Shown: positions 36,198 to 45,267, numbered from the stretch's first letter. The stretch: DNA of 64,000 bases from Mucilaginibacter myungsuensis (GCF_015222005.1 NZ_JADFFL010000006.1:1-64000); one strand, 5' to 3'. Program-made: numbers and translations. Notes: a model not told the origin generated them from the letters alone.

Positions 36198-36276
36198 AGT
36201 GTTGTGAATAGTTGATTGTGTGATCAGTGAGTGGTTGACGAAGTAGTGAACTACTCACCAACCACCCACGTATAAT
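36198..36276. repeat. Word-type inverted repeat between sucA and sucB
   Basis: GTGAGTGGTTG and CACCAACCACC flank AAGTAGTGAACTACTC, forming an imperfect hairpin. The GAGTGGTTGA word recurs at 43676-43688 and 43846-43858. Confidence 0.55.
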
Positions 36277-39084
36277 TTAGTCGGCTACTACCTTGTTCAT
36301 TTTTTCGGTAGTCGCTTTTATTTTTTCTTTAGCCTCGTTGCTTACCGGCGATTCAAAAGCTTTGCTGATGATATAAGCCTGTTGCGACGCGTGTTGTTTA
36401 GCGTAACCTGTAGCGGTACTCGCACTCTCTTTACGCGATATCACATCCAACTGCAATTCGCTCTTGCGGAATTTGCGCAGCATATATGGCCATGCACCCA
36501 TGTTCTCAGGCTCTTCCTGCACCCAAATAAAATCGGTAGCGTTGCTGTATTTCGACTTCATTTTTTGCATCGCGATAACCGGTGTAGGGTACAATTGCTC
36601 TACACGAACGATCGCTACGTCTTTACGTTTATCGGCTTGCTGTTTATCCAACAATTCGTAATACAGTTTACCTGACACGAACAATACGCGTTTCACTTTC
36701 TTATTGTCTACGTAGCTATCGTCAATGATCTCGCAGAATTTACCTTCAGTAAAATCTTTTAACGGGGATACACAAGCCGGGTGGCGCAATAAACTCTTAG
36801 GCGAGAAAATGATCAGCGGCTTACGGAAATCACGCTTCAACTGCCGACGCATGATGTGGAAGAAGTTGGCTGGGGTGGTCACGTTCGCCACTTGGATATT
36901 GTTATCAGCGCAAAGCTCCATAAAGCGTTCGATACGGGCAGATGAGTGCTCCGGACCTTGCCCTTCAAAACCGTGCGGCAACAACATCACCAAACCATTA
37001 CCACGCTGCCATTTAGTTTCAGAACTGGCAATGTACTGATCGATGATGATCTGCGCACCGTTCACAAAGTCGCCAAATTGGGCTTCCCAAATGGTCAGCG
37101 CGTTAGGGTTAGCCAAGGCATAACCATAATCGAAACCAAGGACACCGTATTCAGATAACAATGAGTTATAGATATAAAAAGGTGCAGCACCTTCAATAGT
37201 TGCTAACGGAGAATACTCTTCTTCGGATTCAGCCAAAGTCAACACCGCGTGACGGTGAGAGAAAGTACCACGTTTAACGTCCTCGCCGCTTAAACGTACC
37301 GGGTGGCCTTCTTTTAGTAGTGTACCGTAGGCCAATAACTCGCCCATGGCCCAATCAAAGATTTGGGTCTGCTCCACCATTTTCTTACGGTCGTCAAACA
37401 GCTTCTCTATCTTTTTAAAGAATTGCTTTTCCTTAGGTAAATTGGTGATGGTTTTACCGATAGCTAATAATTCAGCTTCAGGCACGGCGGTATCTTGCGA
37501 TGCTGCAACCTCTTTATCGGTAGCCAGGTGAAAACCTTGCCATGCGCCTAAGAACATCGGGCGGCTTTCTATCACCTTATCCTCTGCCTTGCTTGCGTCA
37601 AGGTCGGCCTGTAAAATGGCGCGGAAATCACTTTCTATCTTTTTGGCAGCGGCATCGTCAATAACGCCTTCGGCCAATAGTTTTTGTTTGTAGATCTCTA
37701 ACGGATTAGCATGCGCCTCTATCGCCTTATATAATAAAGGCTGAGTGAACTTAGGCTCGTCCGACTCGTTATGGCCGTATCTGCGGTAGCACAAGATATC
37801 GATGAACACATCACCGTTAAATGCCTGGCGATATTCCATAGCCAGGTTGATCGCATAAGCCAAAGCCTCAGCATCATCACCATTAACGTGGAAAACGGGC
37901 GCTAAAACGGTCTTGGCAACATCGGTACAGTAGGTACTGCTCCGGGCGTCTTTATAGTTGGTGGTAAAACCGATCTGGTTATTGATCACCACGTGGATGG
38001 TACCACCGGTACGGTAACCTTCCAGGCTTTCCATCTGCAACACCTCATATACGATACCCTGACCGGCAACCGAAGCGTCGCCATGGATCAGTATAGGGGC
38101 TATCTTGTTATGATCACCGTTGTATTTAAAGTCGATTTTAGAGCGCGTTAAACCTTCAACCACCGGGTCAACCGTTTCCAGGTGCGATGGGTTAGGGCAA
38201 AGGCTCAGGTGAACTTTTTTGCCGTTAGTTTGGATATCCGTAGAGTATCCTAAGTGATACTTCACGTCGCCACCATGCGGAGAATCGGCATCGTAGTTCT
38301 TACCCTGGAATTCGGCAAAGATCTCTTTGTACGATTTTTCCATGATGTTGGCCAATACGTTTAAACGGCCGCGGTGAGCCATACCGATGGTAAACTCTTC
38401 AATACCCAACTCAGCACCTTTAACAATGATCGAGTTAAGGGCCGGGATAAGCGCCTCGCCACCTTCTAACGAGAAACGTTTTTGACCAAGGAACTTGGTA
38501 CCTAAAAAGTTCTCGAAACCAACCGCCTGATTCAGCTTACCAAAGATCTGTTTCTTTTCGTCGGCAGTAAAGTTCGGCGTGTTGCGTTTGCTTTCCATGC
38601 GCTCCTCAAACCACTTGGTCTTGATGGGGTTACGCAGGTATTTATATTCGGCACCGATAGGTCCGCAGTAGGTCTGCTCCAAAACGGCACGGATATCTTT
38701 TAATTTAGCGGGACCGATCCCCAGCTCGATACCGGCATTAAATACGGTATCCAGATCAGCATCGCTCAAGCCGAACACTTCCAGTTCTTTACCAGGAAAG
38801 TGCTGACGGCGTTCGCGCACCGGGTTAGTTTTGCTGAACAGGTGACCGCGCTGGCGGTACCCGTGTATCATATTCAACGCGTTGATCTCTTTCAGCGCGT
38901 GCTCAGAGTTTGGTACAGGCGCGTCGGCGGCTGTAACACCATCCCCTCCGCTTTGTCCAAATTCAAATCCTTCAAAAAATTTTTGCCACCCAAAGTCGAC
39001 TGACTCAGGGTCTTGTTGGTAAGCGTCGTAGAGGCCGCTGATATAGTCGGCATTGGCGCTGTTAATATAATTTAAGCGATCCAT
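36277..39084 (-). CDS. sucA: 2-oxoglutarate dehydrogenase E1 component
   Basis: Thiamine-diphosphate-dependent decarboxylase that feeds succinyl groups to SucB in the TCA cycle. 935 residues, the usual length. It has the N-terminal E2-binding peptide (YISGLYDAYQQDPESVDFGW), the FTIGMAHRGRLNVL motif, the diphosphate/Mg motif ILIHGDASVAGQG and a C-terminal transketolase-like domain. It is the first gene of a sucA-sucB operon; sucC/D are not in the window. Confidence 0.97.
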   Translation of the reverse strand: MDRLNYINSANADYISGLYDAYQQDPESVDFGWQKFFEGFEFGQSGGDGVTAADAPVPNSEHALKEINALNMIHGYRQRGHLFSKTNPVRERRQHFPGKELEVFGLSDADLDTVFNAGIELGIGPAKLKDIRAVLEQTYCGPIGAEYKYLRNPIKTKWFEERMESKRNTPNFTADEKKQIFGKLNQAVGFENFLGTKFLGQKRFSLEGGEALIPALNSIIVKGAELGIEEFTIGMAHRGRLNVLANIMEKSYKEIFAEFQGKNYDADSPHGGDVKYHLGYSTDIQTNGKKVHLSLCPNPSHLETVDPVVEGLTRSKIDFKYNGDHNKIAPILIHGDASVAGQGIVYEVLQMESLEGYRTGGTIHVVINNQIGFTTNYKDARSSTYCTDVAKTVLAPVFHVNGDDAEALAYAINLAMEYRQAFNGDVFIDILCYRRYGHNESDEPKFTQPLLYKAIEAHANPLEIYKQKLLAEGVIDDAAAKKIESDFRAILQADLDASKAEDKVIESRPMFLGAWQGFHLATDKEVAASQDTAVPEAELLAIGKTITNLPKEKQFFKKIEKLFDDRKKMVEQTQIFDWAMGELLAYGTLLKEGHPVRLSGEDVKRGTFSHRHAVLTLAESEEEYSPLATIEGAAPFYIYNSLLSEYGVLGFDYGYALANPNALTIWEAQFGDFVNGAQIIIDQYIASSETKWQRGNGLVMLLPHGFEGQGPEHSSARIERFMELCADNNIQVANVTTPANFFHIMRRQLKRDFRKPLIIFSPKSLLRHPACVSPLKDFTEGKFCEIIDDSYVDNKKVKRVLFVSGKLYYELLDKQQADKRKDVAIVRVEQLYPTPVIAMQKMKSKYSNATDFIWVQEEPENMGAWPYMLRKFRKSELQLDVISRKESASTATGYAKQHASQQAYIISKAFESPVSNEAKEKIKATTEKMNKVVAD

Positions 39085-39296
39085 GTAAAATTGATCTGTA
39101 AAGACCCTGCAAAACTAAAACAATAAACCCGAACGCTGAAAAATAATATTGGAGAAAAAACACCAATATGTCTGCAAACTGACTGTTTTTCAAGCGGGAC
39201 GTAAAAAAATATACCGATTGGTCTTTTAATTCGATACACTATCTCCTTTTAAACGGATTTTGGGAGGAAATGATTGCGGGGATGGGAGATTTATTT

Positions 39297-39668
39297 TTAG
39301 TTGGGATCAATCGCCACCGGATGCCAGTTGTGCCCGCAATGGCGGCACTGTTTTGCATGTGGCGTGCGGGCTAACTTTTTGCAGATCGGGCATAAATTAA
39401 ATAATACATCATTAGGACGCTCGGTTAATATACGCTCCGCACAGGTTAGCATAAATTGGATATAACCTTCACTCAAATAATTCAATACGATGGGGTCATC
39501 CGTTAACCAGCCCACCTTCATATACATACGCCTGAGCGGGGTATTGCCTTGGTCTTCTAACTTTAAGGTAGAATGATAATGCTTGAGGGCCTTTTTCTCG
39601 GTTAAAGAAAGCAAGTTTGAATAGTGTACAAAGATATATTCTGCTTTTTCGAGGGTGATATCAGGCAT
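39297..39668 (-). CDS. Hypothetical protein with C-terminal zinc ribbon
   Basis: A 123-residue protein of unknown family. Its last 30 residues contain two CxxC pairs (LCPICKKL and QCRHCGHNW) spaced like a zinc ribbon; the N-terminal 90 residues are helical. Such proteins bind nucleic acid or act as small adaptors, but nothing here fixes a role. It stands alone, 212 bp upstream of the sucA start; that gap holds no recognisable gene. Confidence 0.78.
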   Translation of the reverse strand: MPDITLEKAEYIFVHYSNLLSLTEKKALKHYHSTLKLEDQGNTPLRRMYMKVGWLTDDPIVLNYLSEGYIQFMLTCAERILTERPNDVLFNLCPICKKLARTPHAKQCRHCGHNWHPVAIDPN

Positions 39669-40003
39669 AGCGGTTTAAAGATAATGGTTTATTGGCGACA
39701 TTGCAAAGGTCCTGCCTCGGCGTAGACTCACCCCGGCGACGCTGCGGTGGCCGTTGCCCTTTCTTCGCCCTCGGCGGAAAGAGGGCGGGGAGGCTGTTAA
39801 TTATTGTTTGATATATATCGCAGATCCACAAGTTGACTGCTATGCCCCAAGGAGGGAGGTGTTCTTTATGCCCTTTGCATTGAGATCGCTCTTAACCCTC
39901 CCAATATGAAGAATGCATGAATTCGCCTCACGGTCAAAACTATTAGTCAAAATTTACCGTTCCGTTTTTACGTAACTTAGTAATACATTTTCCTGTTGGC
40001 GTT
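39669..40003. other. 335-bp intergenic region without a gene
   Basis: Contains a GC-rich imperfect palindrome (GCCCTTTCTTCGCC against GGCGGAAAGAGGGC, about 39756-39788) of a kind often dispersed in this phylum, then AT-rich DNA ahead of the MG2/plug gene. I see no convincing promoter or RNA. Confidence 0.6.
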
Positions 40004-42712
40004 ATGAGATCCATTAAAAGCATTTGGGGTTTGGCCGGTCTGGTGTGCGCTGTAGCGTTGCTGGCCTTTATTCGTGCGGACGACGATCCCATCAAAAAGA
40101 TAGTTACCCAGCTAAGTAAATGGGCCGACGAGCAGCCACAGGAAAAAGTGTACCTGCATCTGGATAAACCTTTTTATGCCACCGGCGAGGATATCTGGTT
40201 CAAGGCTTACGTTACCGTCGGCGATAAGCACCAGCTATCGGCCCTGAGCAAGATCCTCTATGTCGACCTTATTAACGACCGCGACTCGATCAAACAAAGT
40301 CTTAAGCTAATGGTGAGTAATGGCATAGCCTGGGGTGACTTTTCGCTTGCAGATACCTTAAGGGCGGGCAACTATCGCGTACGCGCCTACACCAATTACA
40401 TGCGCAATGCCGGCGGCGACTATTTTTTTGACAAGACGTTGGTGATCGGGAACGTGGCCGGCAATGCCGTCTACACCAAAACTAATTTTACTTACGTCAA
40501 CGCTAACGGCAAACCGCAAGTGAATGCCACCATCACTTATGCCGACCTGAACGGTAAACCTTACGCCAATAAAGAGGTCAGCTACGAGGTGCAAGGCACC
40601 AACGCCAACATCGCCAAAGGCAAGGGCACAACCGATGCTGCCGGGGCGCTCCGGGTCAGCTTTAGTGGTCAGGCCGAACAACGGTCGGCACGTATAGTAA
40701 CCACTATAAAGTATGCCGATAAAAAGAGCGATGTGCAGGTAGTGCCGGTGAAGGCATTGTCTAACACGGTCGATGTGCAATTCTTCCCAGAAGGAGGCAC
40801 TATGGTTGCCGGATCGCGCACCAAGGTCGCTTTTAAAGCAACCGGAGCGGATGGCCTGGGTGTCGACGTAACCGGGACGATCAAAGACAATAACAATGCC
40901 GACGTTGCCGCCCTTGGCCGATCGCACTACGGGATGGGTTTTGCTATGCTGACACCCGAAACAGGTAAAACCTACAAGGCTGTAGTTAAACTGCCGGATG
41001 GTTCGGAGCAGACGATCAACCTGCCTGCCGCCGCGGCTACGGGCTACAATATGGGCGTGTTCGAAACCGATAAAGAGAATATCCTGCTGCGGATAGGTGC
41101 AAGCAAGCAATTGGCCGATGCAGGCAATACCTCCATTAGCGTGGTGGCGCAGCAGAATGGCCATATTTATTACGCGGCCAATACGCTGATCAATAAAGCC
41201 AGCCTGACGGCAAGCATTCCCAAAAACCGTTTCCCGACAGGGATCGTGCAATTCACCATGTTCTCGTCGGCCGGCGAGCCGTTGGCTGAGCGTTTGCTTT
41301 TTGTAAGGAATGATGACCTGATGAAACTGAGCATCGGTACGGATAAGCAGACCTATGCACCACGCCAAAAGGTGAACTTAACAGTGGGGGCAAATACCCC
41401 GGGTGGTCAACCGTCGGTAGGGACGTTCTCGGTAGTGGTGATAGACGAAAGTAAGGTGCAGGTTGACGAAGATGACGAAACCACCATCCTCAACAACATC
41501 CTGCTGACCAGCGACCTGAAAGGTTATATAGAAAAGCCCAACTACTATTTTAACAAACCTACCGAGCAAACCAACGCCGATCTGGACGCGTTGATGCTGA
41601 CCCAAGGCTATCGCCGCTTTGCCTGGAAACAGATCCTGAGCGATGTGTTCCCGCCGATAGCGTTTAAGGCCGAGCAAGAGATCACGATATCGGGCACCGT
41701 AAAAAGTGGTAAACAGCCTGCCCCGGGCGCAAAAGTAACGCTTTTCACTACGGCCAGTGGTCCGTTCATTTTAGATACCGTGGCCGATGCGGATGGCCGT
41801 TTCGTTTTCAAGGATATGATCTTTAAGGACAGTATCCGCTTTGTGATACAGGCACGTACCGCGAAAGGGGGCAAAAATGTGGAGATAGAAATGGATGACA
41901 TAGCTGCCCCGGCTACCGGCGCCAACCGTAACGCGCCCGATCTTGTGGTGGGCCAAAGCGATGTGCTGAGTACTTATCTGTTGAACAGCAAGAACCAGTA
42001 TCTGCAGGATATTAAATACGGTTTGGGCAACCACGTAACGGTATTGAAGGAAGTGGTGATAGCCGAAAAGAAAAAGACGATGCAAAACTCGGCCAATTTA
42101 AATGGCGGGGGCAATGCCAACCAGATCCTTAAAGCCGATGACCTTTCCACCTGCCCAACGCTGGACATGTGCCTGAACGGCAGGCTTAACTTTGTGATGT
42201 TCCGCGGCGGGATACCTTACTCTACCCGTACGCCTAATGTGCCCATGACCATTGTGCTCGACGGTATGCCCATGGGCAGTAATTTTGGTTTGGATAACAT
42301 TGTGACGCAGGACGTAGAGACCATTGAGGTGCTGCGTACCCCGCAATACACCAATATTTACGGTACACAGGGGAATGGCGGTCTGCTGGTGATCACCAGT
42401 AAACGCGGAGGTTCGTCGGCCAATAGTGCCAATTACCGGTACGCCCCCGGACTGATCACCTATGCGCCAAAAGGCTATAATACGGTGCGCGAGTTCTACG
42501 CACCAAAGTATGATGCGCCAAACAATGGCCCGGCCATGGCCGACTACCGCTCTACCATTTTCTGGGCGCCAAACCTGGTGACAGGCAAGGATGGTAAAGC
42601 TACGACAAGCTATTTCAATGCCGACGGCAAGGGCAGCTACCGAGTGGTGGTTGAAGGCATTGATGCCGATGGCAACCTTGGGCGACAAGTGTTGCGGTAT
42701 AAGGTGGAGTAG
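40004..42712 (+). CDS. MG2 domain / TonB-receptor-plug surface protein
   Basis: A 902-residue secreted protein. Signal peptide about 1-26. The alpha-2-macroglobulin MG2-type segment lies at about 40-140 (KVYLHLDKPFYATGEDIWFKAYV), with further Ig-like modules and repeated KVxLTVGAN-type strands. Near the C-terminus (about 700-800) a TonB-dependent receptor plug-like region includes TIVLDGMP and IEVLRTPQYTNIYGTQGNGGLLVITS. No outer-membrane barrel follows. Such proteins are common in Bacteroidetes and are thought to work with outer-membrane transporters or in adhesion. Role inferred from family only. Confidence 0.88.
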   Translation: MRSIKSIWGLAGLVCAVALLAFIRADDDPIKKIVTQLSKWADEQPQEKVYLHLDKPFYATGEDIWFKAYVTVGDKHQLSALSKILYVDLINDRDSIKQSLKLMVSNGIAWGDFSLADTLRAGNYRVRAYTNYMRNAGGDYFFDKTLVIGNVAGNAVYTKTNFTYVNANGKPQVNATITYADLNGKPYANKEVSYEVQGTNANIAKGKGTTDAAGALRVSFSGQAEQRSARIVTTIKYADKKSDVQVVPVKALSNTVDVQFFPEGGTMVAGSRTKVAFKATGADGLGVDVTGTIKDNNNADVAALGRSHYGMGFAMLTPETGKTYKAVVKLPDGSEQTINLPAAAATGYNMGVFETDKENILLRIGASKQLADAGNTSISVVAQQNGHIYYAANTLINKASLTASIPKNRFPTGIVQFTMFSSAGEPLAERLLFVRNDDLMKLSIGTDKQTYAPRQKVNLTVGANTPGGQPSVGTFSVVVIDESKVQVDEDDETTILNNILLTSDLKGYIEKPNYYFNKPTEQTNADLDALMLTQGYRRFAWKQILSDVFPPIAFKAEQEITISGTVKSGKQPAPGAKVTLFTTASGPFILDTVADADGRFVFKDMIFKDSIRFVIQARTAKGGKNVEIEMDDIAAPATGANRNAPDLVVGQSDVLSTYLLNSKNQYLQDIKYGLGNHVTVLKEVVIAEKKKTMQNSANLNGGGNANQILKADDLSTCPTLDMCLNGRLNFVMFRGGIPYSTRTPNVPMTIVLDGMPMGSNFGLDNIVTQDVETIEVLRTPQYTNIYGTQGNGGLLVITSKRGGSSANSANYRYAPGLITYAPKGYNTVREFYAPKYDAPNNGPAMADYRSTIFWAPNLVTGKDGKATTSYFNADGKGSYRVVVEGIDADGNLGRQVLRYKVE

Positions 42713-42716
42713 GGTT

Positions 42717-42842
42717 GCTTCAGTGAGCAGTGATCGGTGACAAGTGACCAGGTATGTTAGTGAAGAATACATGGGATCTAAGAAATGTCGATCCAGCTAC
42801 TGCTCACTGATCACAAATTAACTGGTTAACTGATCACCTAAA
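42717..42842. repeat. Word-type inverted repeats before clpS
   Basis: GTGAGCAGTGATC and GTGATCAGTGAGC-like words (AGCAGTGATCGGTGACAAGT; CTGCTCACTGATCAC) form an imperfect inverted pair between the MG2 gene and clpS. Confidence 0.5.
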
Positions 42843-42848
42843 AACCCT

Positions 42849-42856
42849 AACTTTGT
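42849..42856 (+). promoter_or_regulatory. -7 element of clpS, near-leaderless
   Basis: TAACTTTG matches TAnnTTTG. The clpS ATG (42864) begins 7 bp later, so the mRNA would have almost no leader. The -33 box is not clear. Confidence 0.4.
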
Positions 42857-42863
42857 ACTAATT

Positions 42864-43145
42864 ATGCCGACCGAAGTTCAGGAAGAAACATTTACACTTG
42901 AAGAGATATTGGCGGGGCTGAAAGAGATGCACCGCCTGATCCTGTGGAACGATGACCACAACACCTTCGACCATGTGATCCATTGCATGATGAAATACCT
43001 CGACTATAACGAATCTCAAGCCGAAAAGATAGCCTGGAAAGTGCATAACGAGGGCAAGTGCGCCGTGCTGGAAGGCTCGTTCACCGAGATGGAGATCTAC
43101 CGCAAGATCCTTCAGCAGGAGGGTTTGACGGTATCGGTGGATTGA
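42864..43145 (+). CDS. clpS: ATP-dependent Clp protease adaptor ClpS
   Basis: Delivers N-degron substrates to ClpAP. 93 residues with the ligand-binding motif LWNDDHNTFDHVI, the helix MMKYLDYNESQAEKIAWKVH and a C-terminal AVLEGSFTEMEIYRKIL, all typical of ClpS. The N-terminal extension is shorter than in E. coli, as usual in the phylum. clpA is not in the window. Confidence 0.95.
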   Translation: MPTEVQEETFTLEEILAGLKEMHRLILWNDDHNTFDHVIHCMMKYLDYNESQAEKIAWKVHNEGKCAVLEGSFTEMEIYRKILQQEGLTVSVD

Positions 43146-43189
43146 TGATCGTGTGGCTTCTGTTTTTCGTATCTTGAATATAAATTGAG

Positions 43190-43320
43190 AGGGGCGGTGT
43201 CACTCTAAGCCTGCCGAAGGGCGACGTGCGCTGGGTATGACCGATGTGCATGGTCACTACTTGCATAGTGTCAAGCCCACCGCACCATGGTTCGACAAGT
43301 TCACCATGACGCTCTCCAAA
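43190..43320. repeat. Dispersed-type intergenic repeat downstream of clpS
   Basis: CTCTAAGCCTGCCGAAGGGCG and CCATGGTTCGACAAGTTCACC are in imperfect inverted arrangement. This is the GACAAG/TCGACA type of element seen widely between genes in Bacteroidetes; only one copy is in the window. Confidence 0.4.
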
Positions 43321-43327
43321 AGCATAA

Positions 43328-43672
43328 CTATTCCGCATTCAACTCATCCCAGTACTCCACCGCGCGGCGGTAGTGCGGGATCACGATCGAGCCACCCACC
43401 AGGTTGGCTATCATAAATACTTCGTTCATTTCGTCGTGGTTCACGCCGGCTTCGTGGCATTTGCCAAGGTGATATTTAATGCAGTCATCGCAGCGGAGCA
43501 CCATTGAGGCTACTAATCCTAATAGTTCCTTGGTCTTTACGTCCAGCGCGCCATCGGCATAAGTGGTGGTGTCCAGCGCGAAAAAGCGTTTGATATTGGT
43601 ATTGGCCGACTCCATAATGCGGTCGTTCATCCGCGTGCGGTAGCTTTCAAATTCGTTGATCAGTTGTCCCAT
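43328..43672 (-). CDS. Carboxymuconolactone decarboxylase / AhpD-like protein
   Basis: A 114-residue all-helical protein of the AhpD/CMD family with the redox motif CDDCIKYHLGKCHEAG (CxxC plus H). Members act as peroxidase partners or decarboxylases; the CxxC favours an alkylhydroperoxide reductase-like role. It faces the VOC gene across a 200-bp promoter region that contains an inverted repeat. Confidence 0.9.
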   Translation of the reverse strand: MGQLINEFESYRTRMNDRIMESANTNIKRFFALDTTTYADGALDVKTKELLGLVASMVLRCDDCIKYHLGKCHEAGVNHDEMNEVFMIANLVGGSIVIPHYRRAVEYWDELNAE

Positions 43673-43675
43673 ATT

Positions 43676-43858
43676 AATGAGTGGTTGATTGAATGTTCCT
43701 TGATCGGATACATCGCCGCCACAATGTTCGCTAAAAGAACGGGAAACTTAACAAAGGTTAACGTAATTTATTTACTAATATTTTTGGTAATTTGAAATTG
43801 ATCTTGTATCTTTGATAGACCCAAACAACCGAAATAACAATTCACTCAACCACTCATT
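43676..43858. repeat. Inverted repeat AATGAGTGGTTGA / TCAACCACTCATT
   Basis: A perfect 13-bp inverted pair (43676-43688 and 43846-43858) encloses the VOC-gene promoter. The GAGTGGTTG word is shared with the sucAB spacer. Confidence 0.65.
43783..43814 (+). promoter_or_regulatory. Promoter of the VOC-family gene
   Basis: TTTG (43783-43786), 20-bp spacer and TATCTTTG (43807-43814), full Bacteroidetes consensus. Transcription should begin near 43820. Confidence 0.65.
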
Positions 43859-43874
43859 CAATAATTCATTACCC

Positions 43875-44255
43875 ATGCTATCTCTATCTCCCAACATTTT
43901 TACTAACGATATTAACGGCACTGTCGCTTTTTATCAGCAATTAGGTTTCACTACCACCATGTCTGTGCCCGAAGAAGGCGAAGATCTGGTGTGGGCCATG
44001 ATGACCAACGGCGCTGTTAACATCATGTTCCAAAGCTTTGAAAGTTTGGGTGAAAGCCTGCCTGATATATCGCGCGGTAACGGTGGTTCACTGTTATTTT
44101 ATATCAAGGTGAACCAAGTGGTCGAATTTTTTGGAGAGATCAAAGACAAAGTGACCGTGTTGCAAGGGCTGGAAAAGACCTTTTATGGCGCGACGGAGTT
44201 CTCTATCAAAGATAATAACGGCTATGTACTGACCTTTGCCGAACACGAGGATTAA
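43875..44255 (+). CDS. VOC-superfamily (glyoxalase/bleomycin-resistance-like) protein
   Basis: A 126-residue protein starting MLSLSPNIFTNDI at 43875, with one VOC fold: betaalphabeta-betabeta with NDINGTVAFYQQLGF, a GGSLLFYIKV strand and FSIKDNNGYVLTFAE at the C-terminus. Metal ligands expected in active enzymes are incomplete (no clear N-terminal H or E), so it may bind small molecules or antibiotics rather than act as glyoxalase. An upstream start would add residues encoded by repeat DNA and is rejected. Confidence 0.85.
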   Translation: MLSLSPNIFTNDINGTVAFYQQLGFTTTMSVPEEGEDLVWAMMTNGAVNIMFQSFESLGESLPDISRGNGGSLLFYIKVNQVVEFFGEIKDKVTVLQGLEKTFYGATEFSIKDNNGYVLTFAEHED

Positions 44256-44292
44256 GTCTTAAGTCGGGAGTCTAAAGTCTTAAGTCAAAAGT
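44252..44292 (+). repeat. AAGTCTTAAGTC words before the four-helix-bundle gene
   Basis: AAGTCTTAAGTC occurs twice (44253-44265 region and about 44275-44287) directly after the VOC stop. An inverted counterpart lies at 44684-44724, after the four-helix-bundle gene. Confidence 0.65.
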
Positions 44293-44311
44293 TTGATGAA
44301 AAAGCTAAACC

Positions 44312-44674
44312 ATGGGGACATTTAGAGAACTTACAGCTTATCGCAAAGCATTTTCTCTTTCGATGGAGATATTTGAACTGACTAAGAACTTTCCGAAAGA
44401 GGAAACTTACAGTTTGATCGATCAGATCAGGCGTTCTTCCCGTTCCGTATTTAGCTCTATCGCGGAGGCTTACAAGAAAAGACGCTATCCGAACCACTTC
44501 ATTAGCAAACTAACTGACTCCGATATGGAAAACGGTGAAACGCAAGCTTGGCTGGACGCATCTTTAGCTTGCTGCTATATTTCGCGAGAGCAATACGACG
44601 ACTTAAATAAGAAAAGCGAAGAGGTAAGTTACCTTTTGATCTACATGATCAACAACCCTGAAAAGTTCAAATAA
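44312..44674 (+). CDS. Four-helix bundle protein (S23 / IVP family)
   Basis: A 120-residue all-helical protein of the family first seen in 23S rRNA intervening sequences: FRELTAYRKAFSLSMEIFEL, NFPKEETYSLIDQIRRS, SRSVFSSIAEA, then LDASLACCYIS and a C-terminal SYLLIYMINNPEKF. In Bacteroidetes these genes stand alone in the chromosome. It is flanked by AAGTCTTAAGTC words in inverted arrangement and lies 12 bp ahead of tag. Function unknown; RNA binding or DNA-recombination links have been proposed for the family. Confidence 0.9.
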   Translation: MGTFRELTAYRKAFSLSMEIFELTKNFPKEETYSLIDQIRRSSRSVFSSIAEAYKKRRYPNHFISKLTDSDMENGETQAWLDASLACCYISREQYDDLNKKSEEVSYLLIYMINNPEKFK

Positions 44675-44683
44675 ACACAGATA

Positions 44684-44724
44684 ATATGACTTCGGACTCA
44701 AGACTTAAGACTTCTGACTTGAAG
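44684..44724 (+). repeat. AAGACTTAAGACTT words over the tag start
   Basis: GACTTAAGACTT and GACTTGAAG, inverted relative to the words at 44252-44292, cover the first dozen codons of tag. The annotated N-terminus MTSDSRLKTSDLK is read from this repeat. Confidence 0.7.
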
Positions 44725-45267
44725 CGCTGTACCTGGTGCGGAACCGACCCGCTCTACATGAAGTATCATGATGAGGAATGGGGTAAACCCGTGCAGGATG
44801 ATGAAACACTTTTCGAGTTCCTGATCTTGGAATCGGCACAGGCGGGATTAAGCTGGATAACCATTTTGCGTCGGCGCGAAAATTACCGCAAAGCGTACGC
44901 TGGATTTGATGTGAAAAAAGTTGCCGCGTTTGACGAGGCAGATGTCGAAAGATTGATGGCCGATGAAGGCATTATCCGCAATAAGTTAAAAGTGCGGTCG
45001 AGTATTAGGAATGCGCAACTGTTCATTGATATCCAAGAGGAGTTTGGCTCGTTCAATGATTATTTATACGGCTTTATGCCGGGTGGAAGACCTATCGACA
45101 ATGCGCCCCGGTCGGGTGGCATCCCGGTGTCTACTGATGTTTCGGACGCTATCGCTAAGGATATGAAAAAGCGGGGTTTCAAATTCTTTGGTACTACTAT
45201 TTGCTACGCTTTTATGCAGGCCACAGGTATGGTGAATGATCATTTGGCAAATTGTGATTTTAGATAA
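44686..45267 (+). CDS. tag: DNA-3-methyladenine glycosylase I
   Basis: Excises 3-methyladenine from alkylated DNA. 193 residues. Conserved RCTWCGTDPLYMKYHDEEWG is at the beginning of the family domain; YCHAF-type motif and C-terminal zinc ligands are supported by GTTICYAFMQATGMVNDH. Other Tag proteins begin a few residues before RCPWC. Here 13 residues (MTSDSRLKTSDLK) come from repeat DNA at 44684-44724. A TTG at 44719 would give MKRCTWC and is an alternative start. It overlaps the next, convergent gene by 8 bp. Confidence 0.93.
   Translation: MTSDSRLKTSDLKRCTWCGTDPLYMKYHDEEWGKPVQDDETLFEFLILESAQAGLSWITILRRRENYRKAYAGFDVKKVAAFDEADVERLMADEGIIRNKLKVRSSIRNAQLFIDIQEEFGSFNDYLYGFMPGGRPIDNAPRSGGIPVSTDVSDAIAKDMKKRGFKFFGTTICYAFMQATGMVNDHLANCDFR

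Noticed and set aside
35134..36207. Long plus-strand frame of 357 codons
   Set aside because: It is antisense to sucB and arises from the Ala/Pro-rich linkers; the protein has no recognisable domain.
40358..41368. Minus-strand frame of 336 codons
   Set aside because: Antisense to the MG2/plug gene with no family features.
43146..43327. A possible small gene in the clpS downstream gap
   Set aside because: Only a dispersed-type repeat is visible; the open frame there is the typical translation of such repeats.
43812..43874. N-terminal extension of the VOC protein
   Set aside because: It is encoded by low-complexity repeat DNA and does not align with the family.
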